41,129 nt of DNA from an uncultured Oscillospiraceae bacterium (GCA_947624395.1 CANQKA010000011.1:1-41129); one strand, 5' to 3'; numbered from the stretch's first letter, positions 7,487-16,959 are shown. Numbers and translations: made by a program. The notes: generated by a model not told the origin, from the sequence alone.

Positions 7487-9072
7487 CTGCTGTGATTTAT
7501 GCCCGGTATTCCTCGGACAGCCAGCGGGAGGAGAGCATAGAGGGGCAAATTCGTGAGTGCACCGCCTTTGCAGAGAAAAACGGCATCACTGTTCTGCGTC
7601 ACTACATAGACCGGGCGTTCTCCGCAAAAACGGATAACCGCCCGGAATTTCAGGCCATGATTAAGGACAGCGGCAAAAAGCTGTTTGATATGATCATCGT
7701 CTGGAAACTGGACCGCTTTGCCAGAAACCGCTATGACAGCGCCCGGTATAAGGCTGCGCTCAAGAAGAACGGCGTCAAGGTGGTGTCGGCCACCGAGGTC
7801 ATTTCCGAGGGCGCTGAGGGCATTATTCTGGAATCGGTCCTTGAAGGCTACGCCGAGTATTATTCCGCCGACTTGTCCGAGAAGGTCATCCGGGGTATGA
7901 CGGACAACGCCCTCAAGTGCAAATTCAACGGCGGCACTTTGCCCACGGGATACGTCATCGACAGCGAGCAGCACTTCCAAATCGACCCGCTGACGGCACC
8001 CTATGTGCTGGAGGCGTTCAAGAAATACGATGCCGGGTACACCATGACGCAGATATGCAGCTGGCTGAATGAAAAAGGCGTGAAGAACACCCGCGGACAG
8101 GCGTTCTCTTACAACAGCATCCAGCATCTGTTGAACAATCGTCGGTATATGGGAGAGTTCCGTTATCGTGATACGGTCATCCCCGATGGCATCCCGGCCA
8201 TCGTACCCAAAGATTTGTTTGAGAGAGTTCAGGAAAAGCTGGCGAAGAACAAAAAAGCTCCAGCCCGACACAAGGCTGAAGACGACTATCTGTTGACTAC
8301 AAAACTGTTCTGCGGCTACTGCGGCAGCTATATGTGCGGGGAGAGCGGCACCAGCCACACGGGAAAAGTACACCACTATTACAAGTGTGCCACGGTGAAG
8401 AAGAAACGTGGGGACTGCCACAAGAAGCCTGTCAACAAGCAATTCATCGAGGATTTCATCGTTCATGAGACGATGAAGGAGATACGGGACGACAAGGTAA
8501 TCGCGGCCATCGTCTCCACGGTAATGGACCTGCAGGAACAAGAGAACACCCAGCTCCCCTTGTACGAGCAGCAGCTAAAAGAGGCGGAGACCGGCATCAA
8601 TAACCTGCTCAACGCCATCCAGCAAGGAATACTTACGCCATCCACCAAGAGCCGCCTGGAGGAACTGGAGGCTGCGAAAGAGGACCTGGAGATCAGGATC
8701 GCCAACGAGAAGCTGGCAAAACCGAAGCTGACGGCGGAGTTCGTTACCATGTGGCTGGAGCGGTTCCGCAAGCTGGATATGACGAAGAAGGAACACCGGC
8801 TTCAGCTCATAGACACATTCGTCAATTCGATCTATCTATTCGACGACAAGCTGACGCTCCACATCAACTATAAAGACGGGACAAAGACCGTCACCTTTGA
8901 CGAGATGAAAGCGGCCCTGGACGTACAGGCCGCGGGTTCGGATTTGGATTGCCGTGGTGCACCAAACGAAAAGGACACGCGAGGGCGTGTCCTTTTCGTT
9001 TGGTCCCGCTATTTTTATGTGTCAAGATGCAATTCAGGTCGTGATTTTGTCGATTCAGGACAGAAATATTGA
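7483..9072 (+). CDS. Large serine recombinase (integrase/excisionase) of the element
   Basis: A 529-residue site-specific recombinase that would integrate and excise the element. The resolvase domain (about 1-150) has the catalytic Ser in YARYSSDSQ (Ser10 or 11) and the VWKLDRFARNRYD motif. A Recombinase domain (about 160-270) and a zinc ribbon follow (CGYCG ... YYKCATVKKKRGDC, about residues 280-310), then a coiled coil (about 350-410). Start overlaps the BRO-like stop by 4 bases. The last ~30 codons run through a perfect 44-base hairpin and into what may be flanking DNA, so the C-terminal tail may be partly host-encoded. Recombinases of this type usually lie next to one attachment site. Confidence 0.93.
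   Translation: MTAVIYARYSSDSQREESIEGQIRECTAFAEKNGITVLRHYIDRAFSAKTDNRPEFQAMIKDSGKKLFDMIIVWKLDRFARNRYDSARYKAALKKNGVKVVSATEVISEGAEGIILESVLEGYAEYYSADLSEKVIRGMTDNALKCKFNGGTLPTGYVIDSEQHFQIDPLTAPYVLEAFKKYDAGYTMTQICSWLNEKGVKNTRGQAFSYNSIQHLLNNRRYMGEFRYRDTVIPDGIPAIVPKDLFERVQEKLAKNKKAPARHKAEDDYLLTTKLFCGYCGSYMCGESGTSHTGKVHHYYKCATVKKKRGDCHKKPVNKQFIEDFIVHETMKEIRDDKVIAAIVSTVMDLQEQENTQLPLYEQQLKEAETGINNLLNAIQQGILTPSTKSRLEELEAAKEDLEIRIANEKLAKPKLTAEFVTMWLERFRKLDMTKKEHRLQLIDTFVNSIYLFDDKLTLHINYKDGTKTVTFDEMKAALDVQAAGSDLDCRGAPNEKDTRGRVLFVWSRYFYVSRCNSGRDFVDSGQKY
8961..9004. terminator. Perfect 20-bp hairpin inside the recombinase 3' end
   Basis: Arms 8961-8980 and 8985-9004 are exact reverse complements around a GAGG loop. 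The arms contain AAAAGG/CCTTTT, so there is a T-rich stretch within the stem but no clear U tract after it. The hairpin is inside the recombinase reading frame (residues GAPNEKDTRGRVLFV). It may be a bidirectional terminator insulating the element from the host gene downstream, or part of the element end. Confidence 0.55.
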
Positions 9073-9098
9073 CTTTTGGCCCGGTGGTTTGCTATGTT
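9069..9098 (+). promoter_or_regulatory. Promoter of the first giant surface-protein gene
   Basis: TTGACT (9069-9074) and TATGTT (9093-9098) are 18 bases apart, and the start codon with AGGAGG follows about 55 bases later. The promoter begins within the last codons of the recombinase, so it is at or just outside the element boundary. Confidence 0.45.
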
Positions 9099-9154
9099 GC
9101 TTCCAGAATTGGTGGTATTTTACCCTTTCAACCTGGCGCAAGGAGGAAACTGGA

Positions 9155-9505
9155 ATGAGTATGGCAAAGCGGATCATCGCGGTGCTTCTGGCGATCGTGC
9201 TGGCCTTTGGCACGCTGGCGACGACGGCGTTCGCAGCGGAGGAGCCGGAGGTCACGACCGAACCGGAAGCGACGGTCGAGCCGGAGGTCACGGTCGAACC
9301 CGAACCCACGGCGGAGCCCGAGCCCACGGCGGAACCCGAGGTCACGGCGGAGCCCGAGGTCACGGCGGAACCCGAGGCGACGGAGGAACCGGCGGCCACG
9401 GAGGAGCCTGAGGCCACGGCGGAGCCGGAGGAGGCCGCGGACAAGACTGTGGACTACTACGACCCCGGCACCGGGACGACGAAGAGGTCAGCACCCACGT
9501 TCTGA
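9155..9505 (+). CDS. N-terminal fragment of giant secreted beta-helix protein (signal peptide and Glu-Pro-Thr stalk)
   Basis: 117 codons from ATG 9155, with AGGAGG (9141-9146) 8 bases upstream. Residues 1-29 are a signal peptide (KRIIAVLLAIVLAFG..., cleavage near AFA-AEE). Then come about 65 residues of Glu-Pro-x-x-Thr repeats encoded by 15-18 base units, and the module header DYYDPGTGTTK. The frame then leaves homology and stops. Restoring one A in the AAG of 9481-9483 would give GTTKEVSTHVL and join the frame that continues to 10014. As read here, this piece would be secreted as a short acidic peptide. Confidence 0.7.
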   Translation: MSMAKRIIAVLLAIVLAFGTLATTAFAAEEPEVTTEPEATVEPEVTVEPEPTAEPEPTAEPEVTAEPEVTAEPEATEEPAATEEPEATAEPEEAADKTVDYYDPGTGTTKRSAPTF

Positions 9506-9540
9506 CGGGCAACGACGGGACCTGGACCGCCGGCTGGTAC

Positions 9541-10014
9541 GTGGTGCAGGGCGCGGTGACTATTGAACATGCGGATGTGGCGGAGGACGCCGAGGTGAAT
9601 CTTATCCTGCCCATGGGTTCGGGCCTGACGGTCAGCACCGGCATTCGTCTCTATCCCAACTCGACCCTGACCATCTGGGGCAGCGAGGCGGACTATCACA
9701 ACGACGGCGAGCTGAACGTCCTCGGCGCCGATTATCGTTGCGCGGGCATTGGACGCGGGTGGAATGACCGCAGCTACTGGATGACGTTGGTCGTCAACGG
9801 CGGCCGTATCCGGTCTCAGGGCGGCGCAGGCGCCGCGGGCATCGGCAGCGGGTACGTCGGCGCGGGCATGGGCGTGATCATCAACGCCGGCCTCGTCGTC
9901 GGCACCGGCAGCACGGACGCCGCAGGCATCGGCGGCGGGAGTGGCTCCGGCGGCCAGGTGACCATCAACGGCGGCACGGTCGTCGGCTACGGCCGGGGGG
10001 GACTATGGCGTTAA
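9541..10014 (+). CDS. Middle fragment of the giant beta-helix protein (other frame)
   Basis: This frame is homologous to the beta-helix modules downstream: GSGLTVSTGIRLYPNSTLTIWG, then AGIGSGYVGAGMG and VTINGGTVVGYGRG, the same order as in later modules. Homology begins before its first ATG, at about 9484, where TGNDGTWTAGWYV continues the header that starts in the preceding frame. It ends at 10014 only because a run of seven G (9995-10001) shifts the reading. With six G it reads GRGDYGVNGVWDGLVT and joins the 2301-codon frame exactly. It is therefore part of one gene, not an independent one. Confidence 0.65.
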   Translation: MVQGAVTIEHADVAEDAEVNLILPMGSGLTVSTGIRLYPNSTLTIWGSEADYHNDGELNVLGADYRCAGIGRGWNDRSYWMTLVVNGGRIRSQGGAGAAGIGSGYVGAGMGVIINAGLVVGTGSTDAAGIGGGSGSGGQVTINGGTVVGYGRGGLWR

Positions 10015-10018
10015 CGGC

Positions 10019-13000
10019 GTGTGGGACGGCTTGGTGACCATCAACGGCGGCTCGGTGAAGGGCACTGTGCGCGACCCCCGTGACGCGAACGGGAACACGC
10101 TCTATTTGGCGCAGGTACACAACCCCAACGGCCTGCCCGTCACCGTGAACGGCCGGCGCTGGAACATCAACAACAGCTATGACGCGCTCCGCGAGGAGAC
10201 GACGGACACGGACCTTTATATGTATCTGCCCGAGACGGAACCCATCGCGGACGTGGTGGTGGGCAACGGGCCGATCCAGCGGTATGTGCTGGACAAGGAG
10301 CAGGGCCGGTTCGTGAACATGGGCGTCTACTACCCCGGCCAGGTGGGCGTTGGCACGGCGACGTATTATGACCCCGCGGCCGGGACGAAGAAGCAGGCGG
10401 AGAACGTCATCACCGTGAGGGACGGCCTGACCACCTGGGGCTATGGATGGTACAAGGTGGAGGGCTATGTAACGCTGGACCATGTGGACGTGACGGGCGA
10501 CGTGAACCTGATCCTGTCCGCCAGGTCGAGCCTGACGGTCACGAACAGCGTCCGGGTCGCGGACGAGCGGAGCCTGACCATCTGGGGCAGCGAGGAAAAC
10601 TTCTACAGCGACGGTATGCTGACGGTCCGAGGTTCAGGCCAGGAAAGTGACTATGCGGCGGGCATCGGCAGCGCCGGGGGTGGCGGCAACAGCCAGATAA
10701 CGATCCACGGCGGCAATATCAACGCCCGGGGCGGGAATGGAGCCGCGGGCATCGGTTCCGGCGGCTCCGGCTCCAGCGCCACGGTGAACATCACCGGCGG
10801 CGTTATCCGCGCCACCGGCGGCTGGGGCGGCGCGGGCATCGGCGCCGGGGACTCCGGCTCCAGCGCCACGGTGAACATCAGCGGCGGCGTGGTCAACGCC
10901 AACGGCAGTTACCAAAGCGCGGGCATCGGCGGCGGTTCCAACAGCAACTCCAACGCCACGGTGAACATCAACGGCGGCGTGGTCAACGCCACCGGCGGCA
11001 CATACGGCGCGGGCATTGGCGTCGGGAATGAAAATTCCAGGGCCTCGGTGACCATCAACGGCGGTACCGTGACGGCCAGCGGCGGCGTTGCCGCGGGCAA
11101 CAGAGGCTCGGTGACCATCACCGGCGGCTCCATAAAAACCGACGGCGGCGTCAGCCCCCAGCCCACGAACAGCAGGGGCACCTGGGTATTTCCGCTGCAG
11201 GTCGATAACCCCAGCGGCGGGACCGTCACCGTGAACGGCACGGCCTGGAATGTGAATAACCACGCCGCGGCGGGCGACGACGACACGAACCTTTATATGT
11301 ATCTGCCCGATTCCAGCCCCACGGTGGACGTGGTCGTGAGCGGCGGCCCGGTGCAGCGCTATACGCTGGACCGGGATGCGGGCCGGTATGAGCCGGCCAC
11401 GGACAACATCTACTACGACCCGGCCACCGGGACCATGCAGTCGTGCGAGGCCACGGCGGTGGCGGCGGACACGACGGACTGGACGGGCGGCTGGTACATA
11501 GCCAGGGACACCCAGAGCATAGGAACTGTTACCGTCAGCGGCGATGTAAATCTGGTTTTGGTCAACAGCAGGACCCTGACGGTGGAGGGTATCCAGATAC
11601 AAAACGGCGGCAGCCTAACCATCTGGGGCCAGAGCGCGGACTATACGCAGGACGGCGCGCTGGTGGCCCAGAGCGGCGTCGTCTCGGGTGACAGCGGCGC
11701 GGTGACCGTCCGGGGCGGTAAGATAACGTCCGCCGGCAGCGAGGGCGGCGCGGCCATCGGCGCGACCACGATCACCATCGACAGAGGCGTGGTGGAGGCC
11801 ACCAGCGGCGGCTCGGCCATCGTGGGCACCACGGTGACGATCAACGACGGCTCGGTGACGGCCACCGCCGGCACGGGCTCGGCCATCGTGGGCGGCGAAG
11901 TGACGGTCAACAACGGCACGGTGACGGCCACCAGCGGCGACAGCGCGGCCATCGGCGCGGCCACGATCGCCGTCAACAACGGCACGGTGACGGCCAACGG
12001 CGGCGTCGCCGCCGGCAGCGGCGGCACGGTGACCATCGCCAGCGGCACGGTGACGGCCCAGGGCGATATCAAAGCGGACAATGGCGCGATCACCATCAAC
12101 AGTGGCACGGTAACGGCCAGCGGTGCCATCACCGGCGGCACGGTGACCGTCGCGGGCGGCTCGGTGACGGCCGACGGGGCCATCACCGGCAGCGGCGCGG
12201 TGACCATCACGAGCGGCACGGTGGCAGCCGGCGGGGCCATCACGGGCAGCGAGGTAACTATCAATAGCGGCACGGTAACGGCCAGCGGGGCCATCACGGG
12301 CAGCGCGGTGACCGTCAACAACGGCACGGTGACGGCCAACGGCGGCATCGCCGCCGGCAGTGGCGGCGCGGTGACCATCGCCAACGGCACGGTAACGGCC
12401 CAGGGCGATATCAAAGCGGACAATGGCACGGTGACCGTCAATAACGGTACGGTAACGGCCAGCGGGGCCATCACCGGCGGCACGGTGACCATCGCGGGCG
12501 GCACGGTGAAGCCTCAGGGCGATATCAAAGCGGACAATGGCCCGGTGACCATCAACGGCGGTGTGGTGGTGGCCGGCGGGGCTATCACCGGCAGCAGCGC
12601 GGTGACCGTCAGCGGCGGCACGGTGACGGCCGGCGGGGCCATCAGCGGCGGCACGGTGACCATCACCGGCGGCTCGGTGAAGGGCGGCATCACGCCCCAG
12701 CCGGTGAACGCCGAGGGTCAGCCGCTGTACCTGCTGCAGCTGGCCAACCCCAACGGCGAAGGGGTCATCATAAACGGCGCGGCCTGGAACATCAACAACC
12801 ACGGGGCGACGGGCGAGGGCGACACGGACCTCTATGCGTATATCGCCCTGTCGGAGGTAGTGGCGAAGGTCGGAGGCGGAACGCCCATCCGGTACATACT
12901 GAACAAGGATACGGGCCTGTACGAGACGGCCTCGGCCGTGAACTACTATGACCCGGCGAGCGGGCAGGTCCAGACACGCGACTCAGCGGAGCCGCTCGTG

Positions 13001-16000
13001 AATGGCACGACGAGCTGGAGCCCGGACAACGGTACGGGCGGCTGGTATATAGCGCTCGGCACTGTGACCACGAGGCAGGTCACCGTCAGCGGCGATGTGA
13101 ACCTGGTCCTGGCCAACGGCGCGGCACTGACGGTGAGCAACGGCATCCAAGTCCAGGAGGGCTCGCACCTGACCATATGGGGCCAGAACGCGGACTATAC
13201 AAAGGACGGCGCTCTGACAGCCCCGGACGCGTCCAGTGATTACCCGGGCATCGGCGGCGCGTCCAGCTGGATCACCATCAACGGCGGCGTGGTGACGGCC
13301 GCCGGCGGCTTTAATGCCGCGGGCATCGGCACCGGGCCTTCCACCAGCGCAACGGTGGAGATCAACGGCGGCCTGGTGCGGGCCGAGGGCGGATGGCGCG
13401 AAGATAACGCGGGCATTGGCGGCGGACGAGATTCCACCTCCACGGTGACCATCAACGGCGGCACGGTGCAGGCCAACGGCTACGAATATGCCGCGGGCAT
13501 CGGCGGCGGGCGTGGCTCCACCGCGACCGTGACCATCAACGGCGGGTTCGTGACGGCCAACGGCCGTGAAGGCGCCGCAGGCATCGGCGGCGGCTCTTAT
13601 CATTCCACTGCCTATGTGACCATCACCGGCGGCACCGTGACGGCGACGACCACCGGCTACTATGACACGGGTCCCGGTATCGGCTCCGGGCTTTGGACCT
13701 CTGCCGCCAGTGTGACCATCACCGGCGGGTCGGTGAAGGGCAGCGTGAACCCCCAGCCGGTGGACGCCAACGGGGACCCGGCCTGGCTGGTGACCGTCCC
13801 TAACTCCGACGGTCTGGCCGTGACCATCGGCGATAAAAGCTGGCAGCCCCGGAACCACGCGGCTTTGGACAACGACACGAGCCTGTACGCCTACGTGTCC
13901 AAGGCCCGGGCGGACGAGAACGGCGTGATCCGGGTCAGGATCGACGGCGGGGAGAGGCTGTTCGTCATCCATAACGACGCGCTCCTGGAGCTGACCGAAT
14001 TTGACCAGGACAGAGCGAGCTGGACGTGGAACGCCGATGGGTCCGCCACCCTGACCCTGCCCATGCGGGACGGGAGCGAGCCTGTGACGCTGAACGGAAA
14101 GATGACCCTGGTGAGCGAGATACCGCCCAAGTGTACGGAGGAAGGCAGCCGGACCTACAAGGCCACCGCGACGATAAACGGCAAGGAGTTCTCCGACACC
14201 AGACCCATCCCGGTGGCGCCCCTGGGCCACGCTTGGCGCGGCTCGGCAACCTGGTCGGAGGACTATTCCCAGGCCACGGTGACCTTCACCTGCGCCCATG
14301 ACGAGTCCCACCAGCAGTCGGTGACAGTGGATACCACGTCGGAAATGACCATGAAGCCCACCTGCGGCTCTATTGGCTACATGACCTGCACGGCGGACGC
14401 CTCGGAAAAGGCCGCGGAGCTGGGCTGCGAGACCGGTGTGTTCACCGCCAGGAAGTTCCTCCCGACGACGGCGCACCGCTGGGACCCGGAGGGCACGGTC
14501 GTTCCCCTGGAACCCGGCGTGTCGGGGGATGATGTCACCCTGACCATTTTCTGCCGTAACGAGCACCGGCACCGCAAGATAATATACCCCACGTTGGAGA
14601 AGATAAGCGCCACGCCCGCCACCTGCTCGTCCGAGGGCAGCGAGACGTACCGCATGAGCTACGAGGTGGACGGCAAGAGCTATGTCCTGGCCGACACCGA
14701 GACCTATACCCTGCCCAAACTGCCCCACACCTGGACCGATTGGAAACAGGTGGGCAATAACCTGGAACGCGAGTGCACCGTGTGTCATGAGAAGGAACGC
14801 TCGGACCACGCCCATGCTTTCGTCCTCCCCAACGAGGCGGATTGGAACGTGGTGAACGGCCAGGTCATGAGCGTGTCGGTGCCTGTGAAATGCTCGGCGT
14901 GCGACCTGAGCGCCACGCTGACCTACTCCGGCGACCAGATCAAGTCCAATACCGTTACGAAAGCCACCTGCACCACGGATGGCTGGACGGCTTGGTCCGT
15001 GACCGTGGAGTTGGACGGCAAGACGAGAACCTACACGAAGCAGACGATGGACCCGGCGGAGGGTCATGTCTGGATGGTAGACGAGGACGATATTGTCTGG
15101 GCGGAGGACTACAGCGCCGCCACGTTCACCTTCCGGTGCCTGACATGTGAAGAAACAGCCGTGTCCCGCGTCGCCAGCACCGTTCTGGACAGCACACCCG
15201 CCACCTGCGAGCAGAAGGGCTATGCCGTCTACAGCGCCTCTACGGAGTACGGCAGCACCACGGTGTCGTCTTCCGTGAGCGCGGAGCTGCCCGCCCTGGG
15301 CCACGATTGGGACGCGGAGGGCAACCAGTACCCCCTGCAGGCCGGCATTGACGGCGATTTCGTCACCCTGACCATCACCTGCAAGAACGACACCGCCCAC
15401 ACCCGGAAGGTGTACGCCGAGCTGGGTCTGGTGAAGAATGAACCGGCCACCTGTACGGAGAGCGGCGTCACCGGGTACAAGATGGAGTATGAGCTGGACG
15501 GTCAGACCTACGCCATCGGCGAGGAAGAGGACTACGAGATACCGGCTCTGGGCCACCGGTACACCACGGCCCACGTGTGCGCGGTGTGCGGCGCGAAGGA
15601 GCCCACCGTGTCGCCCAACGTGACCTACACCTGGGACCTCCCGACGGCGGACGACACGAGCCGGGTGCAGTGGACCCAGCCGGCCACCGGCGCCGCACCT
15701 TACGTGACGGTTACAGCCGTCCGCAGAGGCAGCGACGGCAGCCGCTTTGAGCAGCCGGTGACGGTGATAGCCGCCGCCACGGCCAGCACGGTGGCGTGCG
15801 ACAAGGCGGGTACCACGTCCTATTCCGCCAAAGTTGAGATTGGCGGCAAGAGCGCCACCTACACCAAAGACTACGCGGACGTGGCCCCCGCGGGACATCA
15901 GTGGAGCGAGCCGGAGGTCAAGTGGTCGGATGACCTGACCAGTGCCACCCTCACGGTGACCTGCGCCCGGGACGAGACGCATACGCAGACCCTGACGGCC

Positions 16001-16924
16001 CAGGTCACCAAGACGGGCACGGCGGCCACATGCGAGAGCGGCGGCCAGCTCCTTTACACGGCGACAGCCCAGCTGCCGGACGGCGTGACTGTAAAGGCGG
16101 AGAAGACGCAGAGCGTTGACCCCCTGGGCCACGCCTGGGCCCTCACGGAAGATGACGCCAACCCGCCCAAGCTGGAACGGGTGGACGGCGTGCTCACGGC
16201 CACGCTGACCTGCCGCAACGACCCGACCCACACCATGACCGTGCCCGCCCAGGAGACCTTTGTGACCCACGTCCAGGCGGCCACCGGCGTGGCGGACGGC
16301 GGCGACCTGTACCGCATCACCGTGACGGTGGACGGCAAGACCTACGTGCTGGCCGAGGAACTGCGCACCATCCCCACCACAGCCCCCACGGTAACGGTGG
16401 CGAACACCGCCGACGGCATCAAGCTGACCTGGACCAAAGTCGAGGAAGCTGACACCTACCGCGTTTACTACCGGGAGCACGGTGGCGCGTGGCACGCCAT
16501 AGGCCACACGGCGAACCTGGCCTATACCTGGAAGCACGGCAAGGACGGGACGAAATACGAGTTCACCGTTCGCGGCTGCGCAGTCAGCGGCAAGACAAAG
16601 ACCTTGCTCCCCGGTAAGTACAACACCAGCGCGACGATACAGTTCGTGAAGGCCCCCACCGTAACGGTCAAAGCCCAGCAAGGCGGCATAAAGATAAGCT
16701 GGACCAAGGTCGCCGGCGCGGACACCTATCGTGTCTACTACAAGACCGCCGGCGGCAGCTGGCGCGCCATAGGCCACAACGCCAACCTGACCTACACCTG
16801 GAAGCACGGCGTAGCCGGCCGGACCTACCAGTTCACCGTCCGCCCCTGCACCGTGAGCGGCGCCACCAAGACCCTGTTGGGCAGCGGCTACAATACCAGC
16901 AAGAGCGTGAAATTCATCGAGTGA
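10019..16924 (+). CDS. Main part of giant secreted modular protein: beta-helix modules, LGH repeats, FN3-like repeats
   Basis: 2301 codons open from a GTG at 10019, which is only the first start codon after the frame change; there is no signal peptide or ribosome site here. Residues 1 to about 1285 hold beta-helix/carbohydrate-binding-like modules built from VTINGGxVxAxGG and AGIGxG repeats. Modules start with YYDPAxGT...WY and end with VKGxxxPQP...NPxGxxVTVNGxxWNINN. About 1340-2110 hold six or more Cys-containing repeats ending in LGHxW. About 2125-2301 hold two FN3-like repeats (WTKVxxADTYRVYY). No LPXTG or membrane anchor is seen at the end. Likely an adhesin or glycan-binding exoprotein; function is inferred only from architecture. 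Confidence 0.8.
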   Translation: MWDGLVTINGGSVKGTVRDPRDANGNTLYLAQVHNPNGLPVTVNGRRWNINNSYDALREETTDTDLYMYLPETEPIADVVVGNGPIQRYVLDKEQGRFVNMGVYYPGQVGVGTATYYDPAAGTKKQAENVITVRDGLTTWGYGWYKVEGYVTLDHVDVTGDVNLILSARSSLTVTNSVRVADERSLTIWGSEENFYSDGMLTVRGSGQESDYAAGIGSAGGGGNSQITIHGGNINARGGNGAAGIGSGGSGSSATVNITGGVIRATGGWGGAGIGAGDSGSSATVNISGGVVNANGSYQSAGIGGGSNSNSNATVNINGGVVNATGGTYGAGIGVGNENSRASVTINGGTVTASGGVAAGNRGSVTITGGSIKTDGGVSPQPTNSRGTWVFPLQVDNPSGGTVTVNGTAWNVNNHAAAGDDDTNLYMYLPDSSPTVDVVVSGGPVQRYTLDRDAGRYEPATDNIYYDPATGTMQSCEATAVAADTTDWTGGWYIARDTQSIGTVTVSGDVNLVLVNSRTLTVEGIQIQNGGSLTIWGQSADYTQDGALVAQSGVVSGDSGAVTVRGGKITSAGSEGGAAIGATTITIDRGVVEATSGGSAIVGTTVTINDGSVTATAGTGSAIVGGEVTVNNGTVTATSGDSAAIGAATIAVNNGTVTANGGVAAGSGGTVTIASGTVTAQGDIKADNGAITINSGTVTASGAITGGTVTVAGGSVTADGAITGSGAVTITSGTVAAGGAITGSEVTINSGTVTASGAITGSAVTVNNGTVTANGGIAAGSGGAVTIANGTVTAQGDIKADNGTVTVNNGTVTASGAITGGTVTIAGGTVKPQGDIKADNGPVTINGGVVVAGGAITGSSAVTVSGGTVTAGGAISGGTVTITGGSVKGGITPQPVNAEGQPLYLLQLANPNGEGVIINGAAWNINNHGATGEGDTDLYAYIALSEVVAKVGGGTPIRYILNKDTGLYETASAVNYYDPASGQVQTRDSAEPLVNGTTSWSPDNGTGGWYIALGTVTTRQVTVSGDVNLVLANGAALTVSNGIQVQEGSHLTIWGQNADYTKDGALTAPDASSDYPGIGGASSWITINGGVVTAAGGFNAAGIGTGPSTSATVEINGGLVRAEGGWREDNAGIGGGRDSTSTVTINGGTVQANGYEYAAGIGGGRGSTATVTINGGFVTANGREGAAGIGGGSYHSTAYVTITGGTVTATTTGYYDTGPGIGSGLWTSAASVTITGGSVKGSVNPQPVDANGDPAWLVTVPNSDGLAVTIGDKSWQPRNHAALDNDTSLYAYVSKARADENGVIRVRIDGGERLFVIHNDALLELTEFDQDRASWTWNADGSATLTLPMRDGSEPVTLNGKMTLVSEIPPKCTEEGSRTYKATATINGKEFSDTRPIPVAPLGHAWRGSATWSEDYSQATVTFTCAHDESHQQSVTVDTTSEMTMKPTCGSIGYMTCTADASEKAAELGCETGVFTARKFLPTTAHRWDPEGTVVPLEPGVSGDDVTLTIFCRNEHRHRKIIYPTLEKISATPATCSSEGSETYRMSYEVDGKSYVLADTETYTLPKLPHTWTDWKQVGNNLERECTVCHEKERSDHAHAFVLPNEADWNVVNGQVMSVSVPVKCSACDLSATLTYSGDQIKSNTVTKATCTTDGWTAWSVTVELDGKTRTYTKQTMDPAEGHVWMVDEDDIVWAEDYSAATFTFRCLTCEETAVSRVASTVLDSTPATCEQKGYAVYSASTEYGSTTVSSSVSAELPALGHDWDAEGNQYPLQAGIDGDFVTLTITCKNDTAHTRKVYAELGLVKNEPATCTESGVTGYKMEYELDGQTYAIGEEEDYEIPALGHRYTTAHVCAVCGAKEPTVSPNVTYTWDLPTADDTSRVQWTQPATGAAPYVTVTAVRRGSDGSRFEQPVTVIAAATASTVACDKAGTTSYSAKVEIGGKSATYTKDYADVAPAGHQWSEPEVKWSDDLTSATLTVTCARDETHTQTLTAQVTKTGTAATCESGGQLLYTATAQLPDGVTVKAEKTQSVDPLGHAWALTEDDANPPKLERVDGVLTATLTCRNDPTHTMTVPAQETFVTHVQAATGVADGGDLYRITVTVDGKTYVLAEELRTIPTTAPTVTVANTADGIKLTWTKVEEADTYRVYYREHGGAWHAIGHTANLAYTWKHGKDGTKYEFTVRGCAVSGKTKTLLPGKYNTSATIQFVKAPTVTVKAQQGGIKISWTKVAGADTYRVYYKTAGGSWRAIGHNANLTYTWKHGVAGRTYQFTVRPCTVSGATKTLLGSGYNTSKSVKFIE
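11972..12560 (+). repeat. Internal DNA repeats in the beta-helix region
   Basis: A segment of about 150 bases starting at 11972 (GTCAACAACGGCACGG) recurs almost unchanged at 12314, exactly 342 bases (114 codons) later. The GGGCGATATCAAAGCGGACA core occurs at 12061, 12403 and 12517, the last spaced 114 bases. These multiples of 3 preserve the frame and could allow expansion or contraction of the beta-helix by recombination. Confidence 0.85.
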
Positions 16925-16959
16925 ACGATTCAAAGCATAAACCGTTTTCCCGAAGCCGA

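Noticed and set aside
9207-9566. Arg-rich plus-strand frame over the Glu-Pro-Thr repeats
   Set aside because: It is the shifted reading of a GC-rich repeat; the signal-peptide frame with AGGAGG is the real one.
9470-10020. Programmed ribosomal frameshifting as the explanation of the split surface gene
   Set aside because: Two shifts in opposite directions would be needed, and the first site has no slippery heptamer or obvious stimulatory structure. Base loss/gain or phase variation is simpler.
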